Assembly (NCBI GenBank): GCA_015061165.1
Contig: SUXC01000002.1
Span: 170,696-234,695, forward strand
Direction of reading: 5' to 3'
DNA: 64,000 nt
Source of the DNA: Bacteroidales bacterium
GTDB lineage: Bacteria; Bacteroidota; Bacteroidia; Bacteroidales; Paludibacteraceae
Below, piece by piece: positions 34,609 to 44,000 of this stretch. Position numbers and translations under genes: made by a program. How positions within the stretch are numbered: the first letter of the stretch is position 1; each line of letters begins with the position of its first letter. The notes under the pieces were generated by a model. That model was given only the letters and a program-made list of their open reading frames with translations. It ran no database searches and was not told the origin of the DNA.

Positions 34609-34656
34609 TGGCAAGGCGCAATGTTGGCGCCGCGCAGAAGTTGTCTAAGTTGTCTT
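34609..34656. repeat. 48-base dispersed repeat, copy 1
   Basis: It is identical over 48 bases to 47827-47874, in the same direct orientation. A GGCGC/GCGCC hairpin lies in its first half, followed by two TTGTCT units. This copy ends 14 bases before the pgm stop codon. Confidence 0.93.
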
Positions 34657-34669
34657 AAAATTTCACCTA

Positions 34670-36445
34670 TCAAATACCCAAACTGGCTTTGATAGCTGGC
34701 ACTTTGGCTTCGGCTTCGGCTACGGCTTTGTCGTAGTCGGCTGGCGTTGGCATCTCAGCAGGAATCTCGAAATAGAACTTGATCTTTGGCTCTGTACCAC
34801 TTGGGCGAACGCTGATCTTCATGCCACCTTCGGTGAAGTATTGCAGCACATTGCTGGTCGCGTTGAGTGCCATCACGATAGGTGTCTCTACCCACTCGCC
34901 ATTCACCCATTCGCGTTGAACGAGGGTCTTGAAGTCCTTAGACTTAACCACCTTCTCGCCAGCAATCTCCACAGGAGGATTTTGGCGATAGTTCACCATC
35001 ATGGCTTGAATCTCCTCTGCGCCTGACTTACCCGGGCGAACAACATTAACGGTTGTCTCGCGTTGGAAGCCATACTCCATATACATATTCAGCAGATAAT
35101 CGTAGAGGGTCATGCCGTTATCCTTCGCATACGCAGCAATCTCGCAGATAAGGCAGATAGCCGAAGGAGAACATTTATCGCGTACTGCATCGTAAGGCAA
35201 GAAGCCGAAGCTCTCTTCGCCACCACCGATGTATTTGCGTGTGCCTTCCCACTCGCGGATACGGTTGGCAATCCACTTGAAGCCTGTATATTCGTCGGTC
35301 AAAGTCACACCTTGTGCGTCCGCCATCTTGCGGATTAACTCGCTGGTAACGATGGTCTTAACCAAATAATGCTCTGGACGCAACTTGCCCAACTTCTTCA
35401 TATTGTTGATGATGTAGTAGCAGTACATCATACAGGTTTGGTTGCCGTTGATAATAGTCCACTCGCCTTTGTCGTTGCGACAAACGATGGCGATACGGTC
35501 GGCATCAGGGTCAGAAGCAATCACAAGGTCAGCATTAAGTTGAGTACCGAGGTTCATACCCATAGTCATTGCCTCTGCGTTCTCTGGGTTAGGACTTTGC
35601 ACGGTAGAGAAATTGCCGTCAATCACCATTTGCTCAGGCACTACATGGATATTCTCGAAGCCCCAAGAGCGCAAACACATTGGGATAATCTGACGTCCCG
35701 CACCGTGCAATGGGGTATAAACGATATTCAAATCCTTTTGGCGCAAAATAGTCTCTTGGTCAATCATAACGGTCTTCACGGCTTGCATGTAATCGTAGTC
35801 CATCTCGCCACCGATAATCTCGATAAGGTGCTCATTGCCAGTCATTTTTACATCTGCAAGAGTCACTTTGTTTACCTCATCAATGATTCCTTGGTCATGT
35901 GGTTGGAGCACTTGGCTGCCGTCTTCCCAATATGCTTTATATCCGTTGTACTCTTTAGGGTTGTGGCTGGCTGTTACGTTCACACCACCTTGTGCAGAGA
36001 GGTGGCGGATAGCAAAACTAACCTCTGGCGTAGGGCGCAGACTTTCAAACAGATATACTTTAATACCATTGGCAGCAAACACCGCAGCCACTGTCTCTGC
36101 AAACAAACGACCGTTGTTGCGGCAGTCATGACCCACCACCACGCTCACGGTATCGCCTTTCAGTGTAGCAAAGCCACCTTCTTTTTGCACTTTCAGCAAG
36201 TAGTTGGCATAGCCTTGTGTAGCTTGTGCCACAATGTATTTGTTCATACGGTTGGTACCAGGGCCCATGAGTCCACGCAGTCCACCCGTACCAAACTCCA
36301 ATGTGCGATAGAAACTATCAATCAGTTCCGTTTTATCTTCAGCCTCAATCATGGCTTTCACCTCAGCGCAGGTCTCTGCATCGTAAGGCTCTTTGGTCCA
36401 TTGCTCAGCAACGGCCAATACTTTTTCCAATTCTTCGTTTTTCAT
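34670..36445 (-). CDS. Phosphoglucomutase/phosphomannomutase
   Basis: This enzyme moves phosphate between C1 and C6 of a hexose and so feeds nucleotide-sugar synthesis. The 591 residues match the long bacterial phospho-sugar mutase type. The active-site serine loop TASHNPKE has Ser160. The metal loop SDPDADR and the sugar-binding loop GGGEESFGF are visible, and the phosphate-binding SVRPSGTEPKIKFY lies near the end. The exact sugar (glucose or mannose) cannot be told. It is a single gene with its own promoter. Confidence 0.93.
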   Translation of the reverse strand: MKNEELEKVLAVAEQWTKEPYDAETCAEVKAMIEAEDKTELIDSFYRTLEFGTGGLRGLMGPGTNRMNKYIVAQATQGYANYLLKVQKEGGFATLKGDTVSVVVGHDCRNNGRLFAETVAAVFAANGIKVYLFESLRPTPEVSFAIRHLSAQGGVNVTASHNPKEYNGYKAYWEDGSQVLQPHDQGIIDEVNKVTLADVKMTGNEHLIEIIGGEMDYDYMQAVKTVMIDQETILRQKDLNIVYTPLHGAGRQIIPMCLRSWGFENIHVVPEQMVIDGNFSTVQSPNPENAEAMTMGMNLGTQLNADLVIASDPDADRIAIVCRNDKGEWTIINGNQTCMMYCYYIINNMKKLGKLRPEHYLVKTIVTSELIRKMADAQGVTLTDEYTGFKWIANRIREWEGTRKYIGGGEESFGFLPYDAVRDKCSPSAICLICEIAAYAKDNGMTLYDYLLNMYMEYGFQRETTVNVVRPGKSGAEEIQAMMVNYRQNPPVEIAGEKVVKSKDFKTLVQREWVNGEWVETPIVMALNATSNVLQYFTEGGMKISVRPSGTEPKIKFYFEIPAEMPTPADYDKAVAEAEAKVPAIKASLGI

Positions 36446-36478
36446 TGTTGTATTGCTTTAAATAATTATCCACTCATA

Positions 36479-36529
36479 CCTATAGCCAATAGCCTATAGC
36501 CAATAACCAATCGCCCATAGCGCATTGCC
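36479..36529. repeat. Tandem array, CCTATAGCCAATAG type
   Basis: Imperfect AGCCTATAGCCAATA units lie in the leader of the phosphoglucomutase gene (minus-strand form GGCTATTGGCTATA). They are related to arrays at 370 and 18444. Confidence 0.85.
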
Positions 36530-36543
36530 TACTTTATCGCCTA

Positions 36544-36575
36544 CAAAGGTACTGCTTTTTTTTCAATTATGCAAA
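36544..36575 (-). promoter_or_regulatory. Bacteroidota promoter of the phosphoglucomutase gene
   Basis: On the minus strand TACCTTTG (36544-36551) and TTTG (36572-36575) are spaced by 20 bases. A long leader of about 95 nt contains a tandem array. Confidence 0.85.
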
Positions 36576-36623
36576 CACAAATCCATTTTCTGATATATTT
36601 TTCGTTGTAAAATATATTTTCTC

Positions 36624-36654
36624 TTGCAAATATCCGCAAAAAGTAGTACTTTTG
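36624..36654 (+). promoter_or_regulatory. Bacteroidota promoter of hpt
   Basis: TTG (36624-36626) and TACTTTTG (36647-36654) are spaced by 20 bases. The longest open frame begins in this promoter, so the true hpt start is the later ATG at 36681. Confidence 0.8.
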
Positions 36655-36680
36655 CACTATATTTCAAACATTTTCTTCCC

Positions 36681-37220
36681 ATGCAGAGTGTAACAGTTAA
36701 TAATCTCGTCTTCGATGAGTATTTATCCAAAGAAGAAATTGCCACACTTGTAGCCCAGGTGGCAGAGCGTATCAACACGGATTATGCAGGGCGTGAACCA
36801 CTGTTCGTATGTGTATTGAACGGAGCCTTTATGTATGCTTCCGACCTTCTCAAGCACATCACCCTGCCTGCTGAAATCACTTTTGTTCGCCTCAAATCCT
36901 ACGAAGGCACAGCCACCACAGGCAAAGTGAACATGCTCATTCCCCTGCAAGTTCCAATCCAAGACCGCGATATCATCATCGTGGAAGATATTGTGGACAC
37001 AGGACTCACCATGCATGGATTTATTCAGTATCTCAAAGAAGAAGGTGCTCGTTCGGTAGAGCTCACCTCCTTCCTCTTCAAGCCCGATGCGTTGCAGTAC
37101 CCCGATGCTACACCTAAATATATTGGCAAGTCCATTCCTACTGCCTTTGTGGTGGGCTATGGTTTGGACTACGACGAGAAAGGTCGCAACCTCGAATCGC
37201 TGTACGTACTGAAAAAATAA
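36681..37220 (+). CDS. hpt: Hypoxanthine phosphoribosyltransferase
   Basis: This salvage enzyme converts hypoxanthine (and usually guanine) to the nucleotide with PRPP. The PRPP-binding loop IIIVEDIVDTGLTM lies at about residues 96-109, and the C-terminal FVVGYGLDYDEKGRNL motif binds the purine. The ATG at 36681 gives 179 residues, normal for the family. Confidence 0.95.
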   Translation: MQSVTVNNLVFDEYLSKEEIATLVAQVAERINTDYAGREPLFVCVLNGAFMYASDLLKHITLPAEITFVRLKSYEGTATTGKVNMLIPLQVPIQDRDIIIVEDIVDTGLTMHGFIQYLKEEGARSVELTSFLFKPDALQYPDATPKYIGKSIPTAFVVGYGLDYDEKGRNLESLYVLKK

Positions 37221-37291
37221 CGCTTGTTTTGCTCACTAAGAACTACAAAAAGGAGTAAAATCAGGTTATTTTGCATTTTTTTGCCAAAATA

Positions 37292-37323
37292 TTTGGTCAT
37301 ATCAAAAAAAAGCAGTACCTTTG
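37292..37323 (+). promoter_or_regulatory. Bacteroidota promoter of tRNA-Arg
   Basis: TTTG (37292-37295) and TACCTTTG (37316-37323) are spaced by 20 bases, about 25 bases upstream of the tRNA. Confidence 0.85.
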
Positions 37324-37347
37324 CACTCGCTTTCGAAAAGAAGCAAT

Positions 37348-37421
37348 GGTCCGTTAGCTCAACTGAATAGAGTACCACACTACGGATGTGGGGGTTGCAG
37401 GTTTGAATCCTGCACGGATCA
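37348..37421 (+). tRNA. tRNA-Arg (anticodon ACG)
   Basis: The 74-base cloverleaf is complete. The acceptor is GGTCCGT with ACGGATC (one wobble), the D arm GCTC/GAGT, the anticodon stem CCACA/TGTGG with loop CTACGGA, and the T arm GCAGG/CCTGC with TTTGAAT. The anticodon at positions 34-36 of the loop is ACG, whose first base is normally read as inosine, decoding CGN. The CCA end is not encoded. Confidence 0.95.
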
Positions 37422-37426
37422 CAAAC

Positions 37427-37477
37427 AAAAAAGGAAATCACGCAAGAATTTATTCTTAGCGTGATTTCCTTTTTTTG
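37427..37477. terminator. Terminator after tRNA-Arg, also facing the sprA operon
   Basis: Long perfect arms AAAAAAGGAAATCACGC/GCGTGATTTCCTTTTTT flank a 15-base loop. The T-runs on both strands fit bidirectional use, for the tRNA and for the minus-strand ruvA-sprA transcript. Confidence 0.92.
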
Positions 37478-37535
37478 CTTGTAAGACATCGCGTCGAAGG
37501 GCGATGGATTACGAAGCAATCCTGCACAAACCATC

Positions 37536-38036
37536 CTACACTCCCCTATGCCTTATGATATAGTACGGAATATCCAATGCCTGCACTTCGCGTTCATACC
37601 ACTCAAACAAGTACTCGCGTATGTCAGGGTTCTCACGCACAGGGTCGGGTTGCCACTCCAAATCAGGATAACACAGCAGATAGACATCCATTGGATATTT
37701 CCGCAAGGCCTCTTCCACAAACGCAGGACACTCGCCGTACTTATGCAGCATCCACACTTTTGTGATAATTAATTCCGTATCAAAAAAGGCGTATCCTCCG
37801 CTTATCCTCCGCTTATCCTCCGCTGCGAGTTGGCGCAAGTATTCCACTTGATATTCCGCAATACGCACTACATCCTCGCGCGTGTACGCATACGCGCTCC
37901 CGCGCTCTCGCGCTCGTTCCTCTAAATATACGCGCGCGTACTCGGGCACCCACAAACCCTCATAACGCTGAGCCAGATAGCGCGACAATGTACTTTTGCC
38001 TGTGGACTCTGGACCTATGATACCGACCTTGAACAT
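37536..38036 (-). CDS. NadR-like AAA ATPase / nucleoside kinase
   Basis: The 166-residue protein is a small P-loop kinase similar to the C-terminal kinase domain of NadR (ribosylnicotinamide kinase). The Walker A loop GPESTGKST is at residues 8-16, followed by PEYARVYLEE, FDTELIITKVW and CYPDLEWQPDPVREN. An in-frame tandem repeat encodes residues 71-81 (AAEDKRRISGG). It starts 1 base after the sprA stop. The nucleotide substrate is inferred from family only. Confidence 0.8.
   Translation of the reverse strand: MFKVGIIGPESTGKSTLSRYLAQRYEGLWVPEYARVYLEERARERGSAYAYTREDVVRIAEYQVEYLRQLAAEDKRRISGGYAFFDTELIITKVWMLHKYGECPAFVEEALRKYPMDVYLLCYPDLEWQPDPVRENPDIREYLFEWYEREVQALDIPYYIIRHRGV
37793..37825. repeat. 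In-frame tandem array in the NadR-like gene, GGATAAGCGGA type
   Basis: Three copies of a GGAGGATAAGC unit (11 bases) lie in frame. The same unit family occurs at 9622. Confidence 0.88.
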
Positions 38037-38037
38037 A

Positions 38038-41000
38038 CTATCGCGTCAGCATCAACTTGATATTGATACCGAAATTATCCGCTTTGGTTGGATAAGATGA
38101 AGAGATAAGCGGTGTGGTGCCTTGATGGTCGTAGAAGAGTTGCAGATTAATCTTCTGCGACAGCACATAATCCGCACTGACCTTGATACCAAATACTTTA
38201 TTTCCCGAACTTGCTTGGGTGATACCCTCTTCCACCTTGCGCAACAAGGTCTTTATATCCTTGTAACTAACATCCACATTCAGTTTCAGGTCGTTGCTAA
38301 CTTTCTTCTGACCACCGCCCTTAGACTTGGCTATGAAACTCAAATCCTTAATCGTATATCCCGCACCTATCACAAACTCATTGGTATGACCCTCACTAAT
38401 CTGCACTGAATTGACATTCAACGACACATTGCGTTGTTTGCGATATTCCACTTTCGCAGAGAGCGAGTTCTTCATAGTCATGTTCACACCAATCAATGGC
38501 GAGAAGTTCTCCGACAAGGTTACCGAAGAAATATCGTATGCCGAAGATGGAATAGGATTTTCTGTTTCCACATCGCGGATAAAACCAACATGTTTGTTGC
38601 TCAAATCATCAGCAGGTATCCAAGTAGAATAACTGGAGTAACTACCTATAGCGTACTTACAGGTATAAGCATGAGTGAGGTTCACCGACTTAAAGTTATC
38701 GCGCATCCATGGCAGTTTGCCCAAACCATCAAAGGTTACCGACCAGTTGGGTAGTATCTGCAATAGACTCATAAACGGATTCAGTTTCACGCTATATGGG
38801 TCACGACCTGTATAGGCAGCCAAGAATGCTGGTACCAACACATCGGCGGTGTTATTACCCACCACGCCATGCTTGCGGTCGTACTTCTTGCCTCGCAAAT
38901 CCATAGGGATAAATCCTGCGTTCGGATAAACCAAATTCTCATACTGCTCTTGCACGCGACCCGTCATAATATCTCGGTTAGTCAAGAACTGACTAAAGGT
39001 CTCCGAAGCAAAGTTGTCGTCGGCCGTTCCTATCTTGTGGAAAGCAGTACCGATAGCCACCTGCGTGATATTGAACGAACCAGTCATGTTCTCTTGCAAT
39101 TGGTCAAAAGAGTAAATCACCGAAGACGACTCTGCGGCATAGCGTTTGCCATTGACCTGAATCTTAAATCCAGGGAATGGTTCCAATGTTACTTTCACAT
39201 CAAAATCATTGGTCATGGTGCGCGAAGCAGGTTGCACCACTGTTGTATCGCCCGACAGCCAACCATTATTCTTGGCTTTCTCCACAAAACTGTCATCAAA
39301 GAAACCAAACGCAAAATCAAATCCAGGCGCATAGAGGTCATTGTATTTCATTTGTCCCATGAATCCTGCCTGTGGAGCAAAACCAGGCAAGGTGAGCGAA
39401 TTGGTATTGCGGTATGTTACCTGCACCTTACGCAACATCGTACCGAAGTATGCCGCCATATCCATCGCTTTTTCTGCGGCACTGCGCTGATTTTGGTCCA
39501 CCGTCTTGACGGTCAATTTGACATTCTCCATATCCGCTTTCGAAACGATGGTTACTTGCGTTGTCGAAGTAGATTTTACCTTCACTTTCACGGGTTTACC
39601 GCTTTCTGTCTCGGCTTTCACTTCCACATTCTCACTGCCCAAGCGGTGGTTAATCTCTTTCTCTTCGCCTGCCACCAATGTTACCACTTCATCGTAGGTC
39701 TTCGAGCGGAATGGACGACGGCGTGCACGCTGACTAAAGCGTTGGTTCAGTTGTTTCCAATACTTCGATTTGCCATACAACGTTTCGAAGTTCACTCCTC
39801 CATCCACTTGCCAAGCACGTGTACTGCTCACCACATTACCCAAATTGGCAGTCTCTTGTGCAGACGACTGCACCGTTCTATTCCAATTATAGGTGGCATT
39901 GTACGAGCCATTGGCGGTCAGTGCCTCCAAGTATGGGATACGATTGAATGGCACATTCCATGATGCCGAGAACAATTGTTGATAGGTATATGGTGTGCCC
40001 CATGTGGCCAAACTGCGTTGAATAGTATCTTTCCATGCCTCGTAATAATCATTGGTGAAAGCATAATCGCGAATAATCTCAGGTGTGTAATAGCCCTCAT
40101 CCACAGTGGAGTTCATTGCGGTTTGGAAGGTGAACTTCATATTCTTGGTCAAGTCATACTTGAAGTCGAAGTTACGATCCCATGTAAAGTCCTTCGAGAA
40201 GGTCAAGTCCATATCCGCTGCGCCTGTTGCCTCCACACTGAAATCGCGCATCTTCAAATGTGTATAGGTACGGTGCATCGTGGTATTGAATGCCCACGAC
40301 TGTGGCAAGTAGTAGAAGTTCATCTCTTTGAGGAACTTCACTTTGTCCACACCTTTCACATTCTTAAACGGCTCCCAAGGTTGTGGATTGAAGTTATACG
40401 AATAGTTGAACGAACCCTTTTGGTCTGTTACCACATCCTGCTCTATCTCGGGTGTATGTTGATTCTGCTTGTTGTAACTTGCTGAAATCGAGAAGTTAGC
40501 AGGGTCGTAGAACATATTGCGTTTCTTGCTATGGATATCCACTTTCATATTTGTTACCGAGAAACTGGTTGCTTCTTGCACCGTGTTCGCCATTTCGGTG
40601 ATAGAATCGCGTTCTTCTTTGGTCTCGTAGTTCTCCAGACTCTCCGACAATTGTATATCTGTATCCAATGGGTCGTAATTTGGCGATAGGGTCTCGTTAG
40701 TATAGGATACATACAATGGTATTTGCAGTTTCGCTTTCTCTGGGAACAAGCGACCTGCCTCCAACGCTGCACTCACCGACAATTGGTACATGTTCTCCAT
40801 ATTGCGATCCAATACATTCGATTCTATCGAACCATACCCCGCTGTTTCCAAGCGACCAGCCACATTCACCTGTGCAATATCGCTCACGCTCAACGCAGCA
40901 TTGGCCATAGCAGCCACACCACCTTGCTCATTAAACTGACTCAGGCGCAACTCGTTCACCCACACTTCGCCACTCACCTCGCGGTTGCTGTTGTTGCGCA

Positions 41001-44000
41001 CACCAATCATGATGGCTTGCACATCTTCCAGTGTTGGGTTACCCAATACCGTAATCTTATTCTCCAATTTCTCAGGGTCATATACCACATATGGTATGGT
41101 ATTTCCCACATTGGTATTGCCCGCACGTTTGGCTTTGTTACGCGCCATCTTTGCATCGGTCAATGCGCTCAATGGGAAGTCAAATGTGTTTTCTCTCAGC
41201 CATACTTTCAGTCGGTCTTCCGCGCTATCATCGTTGTAGAATCCTTCGGGTGTCAGTGCCAAAGGTATCTCGTACTCGTAGTAGTTGTTCTTCAAGTCCG
41301 AACCCAATCGGATGAAACAGGTCAGGTCGTGGTCTTGAATGGGCTCAAAGTCAGGCATACATTCTGCGTGTACGAACATCTGTAGGCGTTTGTATTGTCG
41401 CATGTCGTATGTTACATTCTTATATACCGCACGCGCATCCTTCACGGGCAAATAGTTCAGTTTCAGCACCATTGCCTGTTCGTTTTGCGCAATCAGTTGC
41501 GCTTGTCCTGGGTCAGTCTGACGGGATATGCCAGGAGGCAAGACGTAGTTCACAGGTGTACGGTTGGAGTTCTCCTCAATGTTCACAGCCTGCACGTCCA
41601 ACGTACCCGCCGAAGTGTATGGGTTGGCTATGTTGAACTGATTATTTGCCACATCCTGATACAGTCCTTTGGTATAGTTGCGCCATTCGCCACGCACCAA
41701 ATCCAGCGAAGCGAAGCGAATATGTGTTTCCTGCTTGAAGTTGGTCATGAAGATACGTGCAAAACGAATCGACTTGAAGTTGCGGATATTTCCTACTTTC
41801 TGCACAGTTGCGCTGTCGCCTTTCAACGGAATCTTGAATTGATACCACTTCACCGTAGCCATCTCATCATTACGCAGTTTGACGGTCGTTTCCATGATGC
41901 TGGCTATGTGCTGTTGTCCTACACGTTGCAAATCTTGTGGGCGCAACGATATGTGATAGCGATAGAAACGCTCGCCATCGTTCAGCGTATTATCGTTGTT
42001 TATGTCCTCTATATCAGGATAAAGGGTAGATGCACTACCATATCGCTCATTCTCTTGTGCTTCAGGCGAATTGCCTTCGGTGCCATTGTAGCGTTTGTAT
42101 CGCAATAGGATAGGTGTCTCTGCTGCATCATAGTCATCGCCGCGATAATAATGGTAGTTATCTCCCGCGGGGTCGTTGCGTGGTGAGAACTCATCCTCCG
42201 CCCACATGTTCCATACGGTGGCATCCACTTTCTGCTGCAATGCAGTCAAATACTCCACATATGGGTTGGTACCATTATAGTATAGGTACATCGGATTCGT
42301 TTCTTGCTCTGTGGTCAAGCCGTCTAATCCCACGTCTTGTTTCTCTCTTGCGCCTGCTTCGTTGGCAAACGCCACCACGGTGCTGGTGGTACGGGGTGCA
42401 CGTCCCCAAACGGTGCTCTCCACCATGGTCTCATCTTCTTCGTTCAATGGCAATCCATGCTCAAAACTCTTCTTGCCATCGCGCAGAATATCCTCGCTCA
42501 CGTCGCCCAAGTCGATATATAGGTCGCCACCTTCGTATCCCGCATCGGGGTTTGTCAAGAATGGATCCATCAGCCAGAACTCTATGTACTCGATATTCGC
42601 TTTCTCAAAATCGGTGTTATCCAACTTACGCATGATACCGCCCCAACGGTCTTGTGGGTTGGTCAGTTTACCGTCTGTGCCTATCTCATCGGCAGAAATA
42701 TTGTACGGACCGCGCTCATCGGGATAATAACTCAGGTTCAGCACAGGCAGACGTGTGTCGGCATTGGCCATCACTTGTTTATTTGGATAGACTTCCGTTT
42801 CATATACGGTACGTGTGCGGTGGTCGCACATCAGTTCTATATTGTCTTTGATGTGTTTAGGCGTATTGCTACTGGGTTTGCCAAAGATAGGGTCCACCGT
42901 GTACCATGCCAACAACGCACGATTCCTATTGTAACTAACATCGTTGCTATTTTCATACTCGGGGAACTTATCCGAAGATGGTGTAGATGCCAAACGCCAA
43001 TAACTGGGGTAATGAATGTCAATGTTCGTTTTGGTAGCCTCAAAGTCATCAATGTATGCCGTACCTACTTGTCCTACCTCTTTGGTGTGTCCTGGAATCA
43101 GGTGTGCAAACTCCGCATTGATTTGGAAGGTCGAAGGTGCGGTGGCATTTATCCATGGCACTTTGTCTATCAATAGGGTCAGCCATTGCATTTCCGTTTT
43201 CCAATGGGCATTCACGCCCCAAATAGTGTTGGCAAGAGGCTCGCTACCCGTGTTCACTTTCGTGGTGATAGGACGTTCGTTCAGGTGCATGATTGTACCG
43301 CCAATCGTCAGGTCTTTATTAAATTCATACTCCACGTTCGCTCCGAACAGCGACTTACGCTGCATGGAGAACAATGCCTGATTCTCCAACTTCACATCCA
43401 CGTTCGTTCCCGACTCCAATATGGATTGGTTCAATATGGTTACTGTTCCCATGGTGTAGTCCACGGTGTAGTCCACGTTCTCTATCAGCGTTGCGCCACC
43501 CGCAGTTACCACCACACTTCCGCGTGGCACGTTCATCGCGTTCAGGCGAATCTCGTTGCCTGCTGAGCCTTTGTATTTACCCACCAACGCAAACTTATTC
43601 TTCTCCGTGTATTCTTGTGCACTCACCAATGTTGAGTCATACAATTCTTGGAACACATACTTTTCCGCCAAACGCGAATCGCCTATCTCTTTTGCCAAGT
43701 GGCTACCAAATGGCTCCAACACGGGGAAGATAATCCTACCCGAAGAGGACAACGCCGTGTATCCTTCCACATAGTCAAATCTACCGTCAGGCGAAGCGTT
43801 GTTGCGCGAATCCAATCTATCCAATCCCATCACGCGAATCAGTTGTTTGCCTTTGATGGCACCTTCCATCAGGTATTGCACATCGGTACCCACCGAGTCG
43901 TTGCGGTATTGGACATACAGTTCAAACTTATCACTACTCATCTGACTTGCGCCAATCGAGTAGATATTCTTCATCATCAAGTCCCACGTACCTTTGTTCT

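Noticed and set aside
35369..36499. A 376-codon open frame opposite the phosphoglucomutase gene
   Set aside because: The mutase motifs on the other strand are intact; the antisense frame shows none and runs through the promoter region.
38869..39963. A 364-codon open frame on the plus strand opposite sprA
   Set aside because: It is antisense to an intact SprA frame and its composition (many His, Arg, Cys) is typical of a shadow frame.
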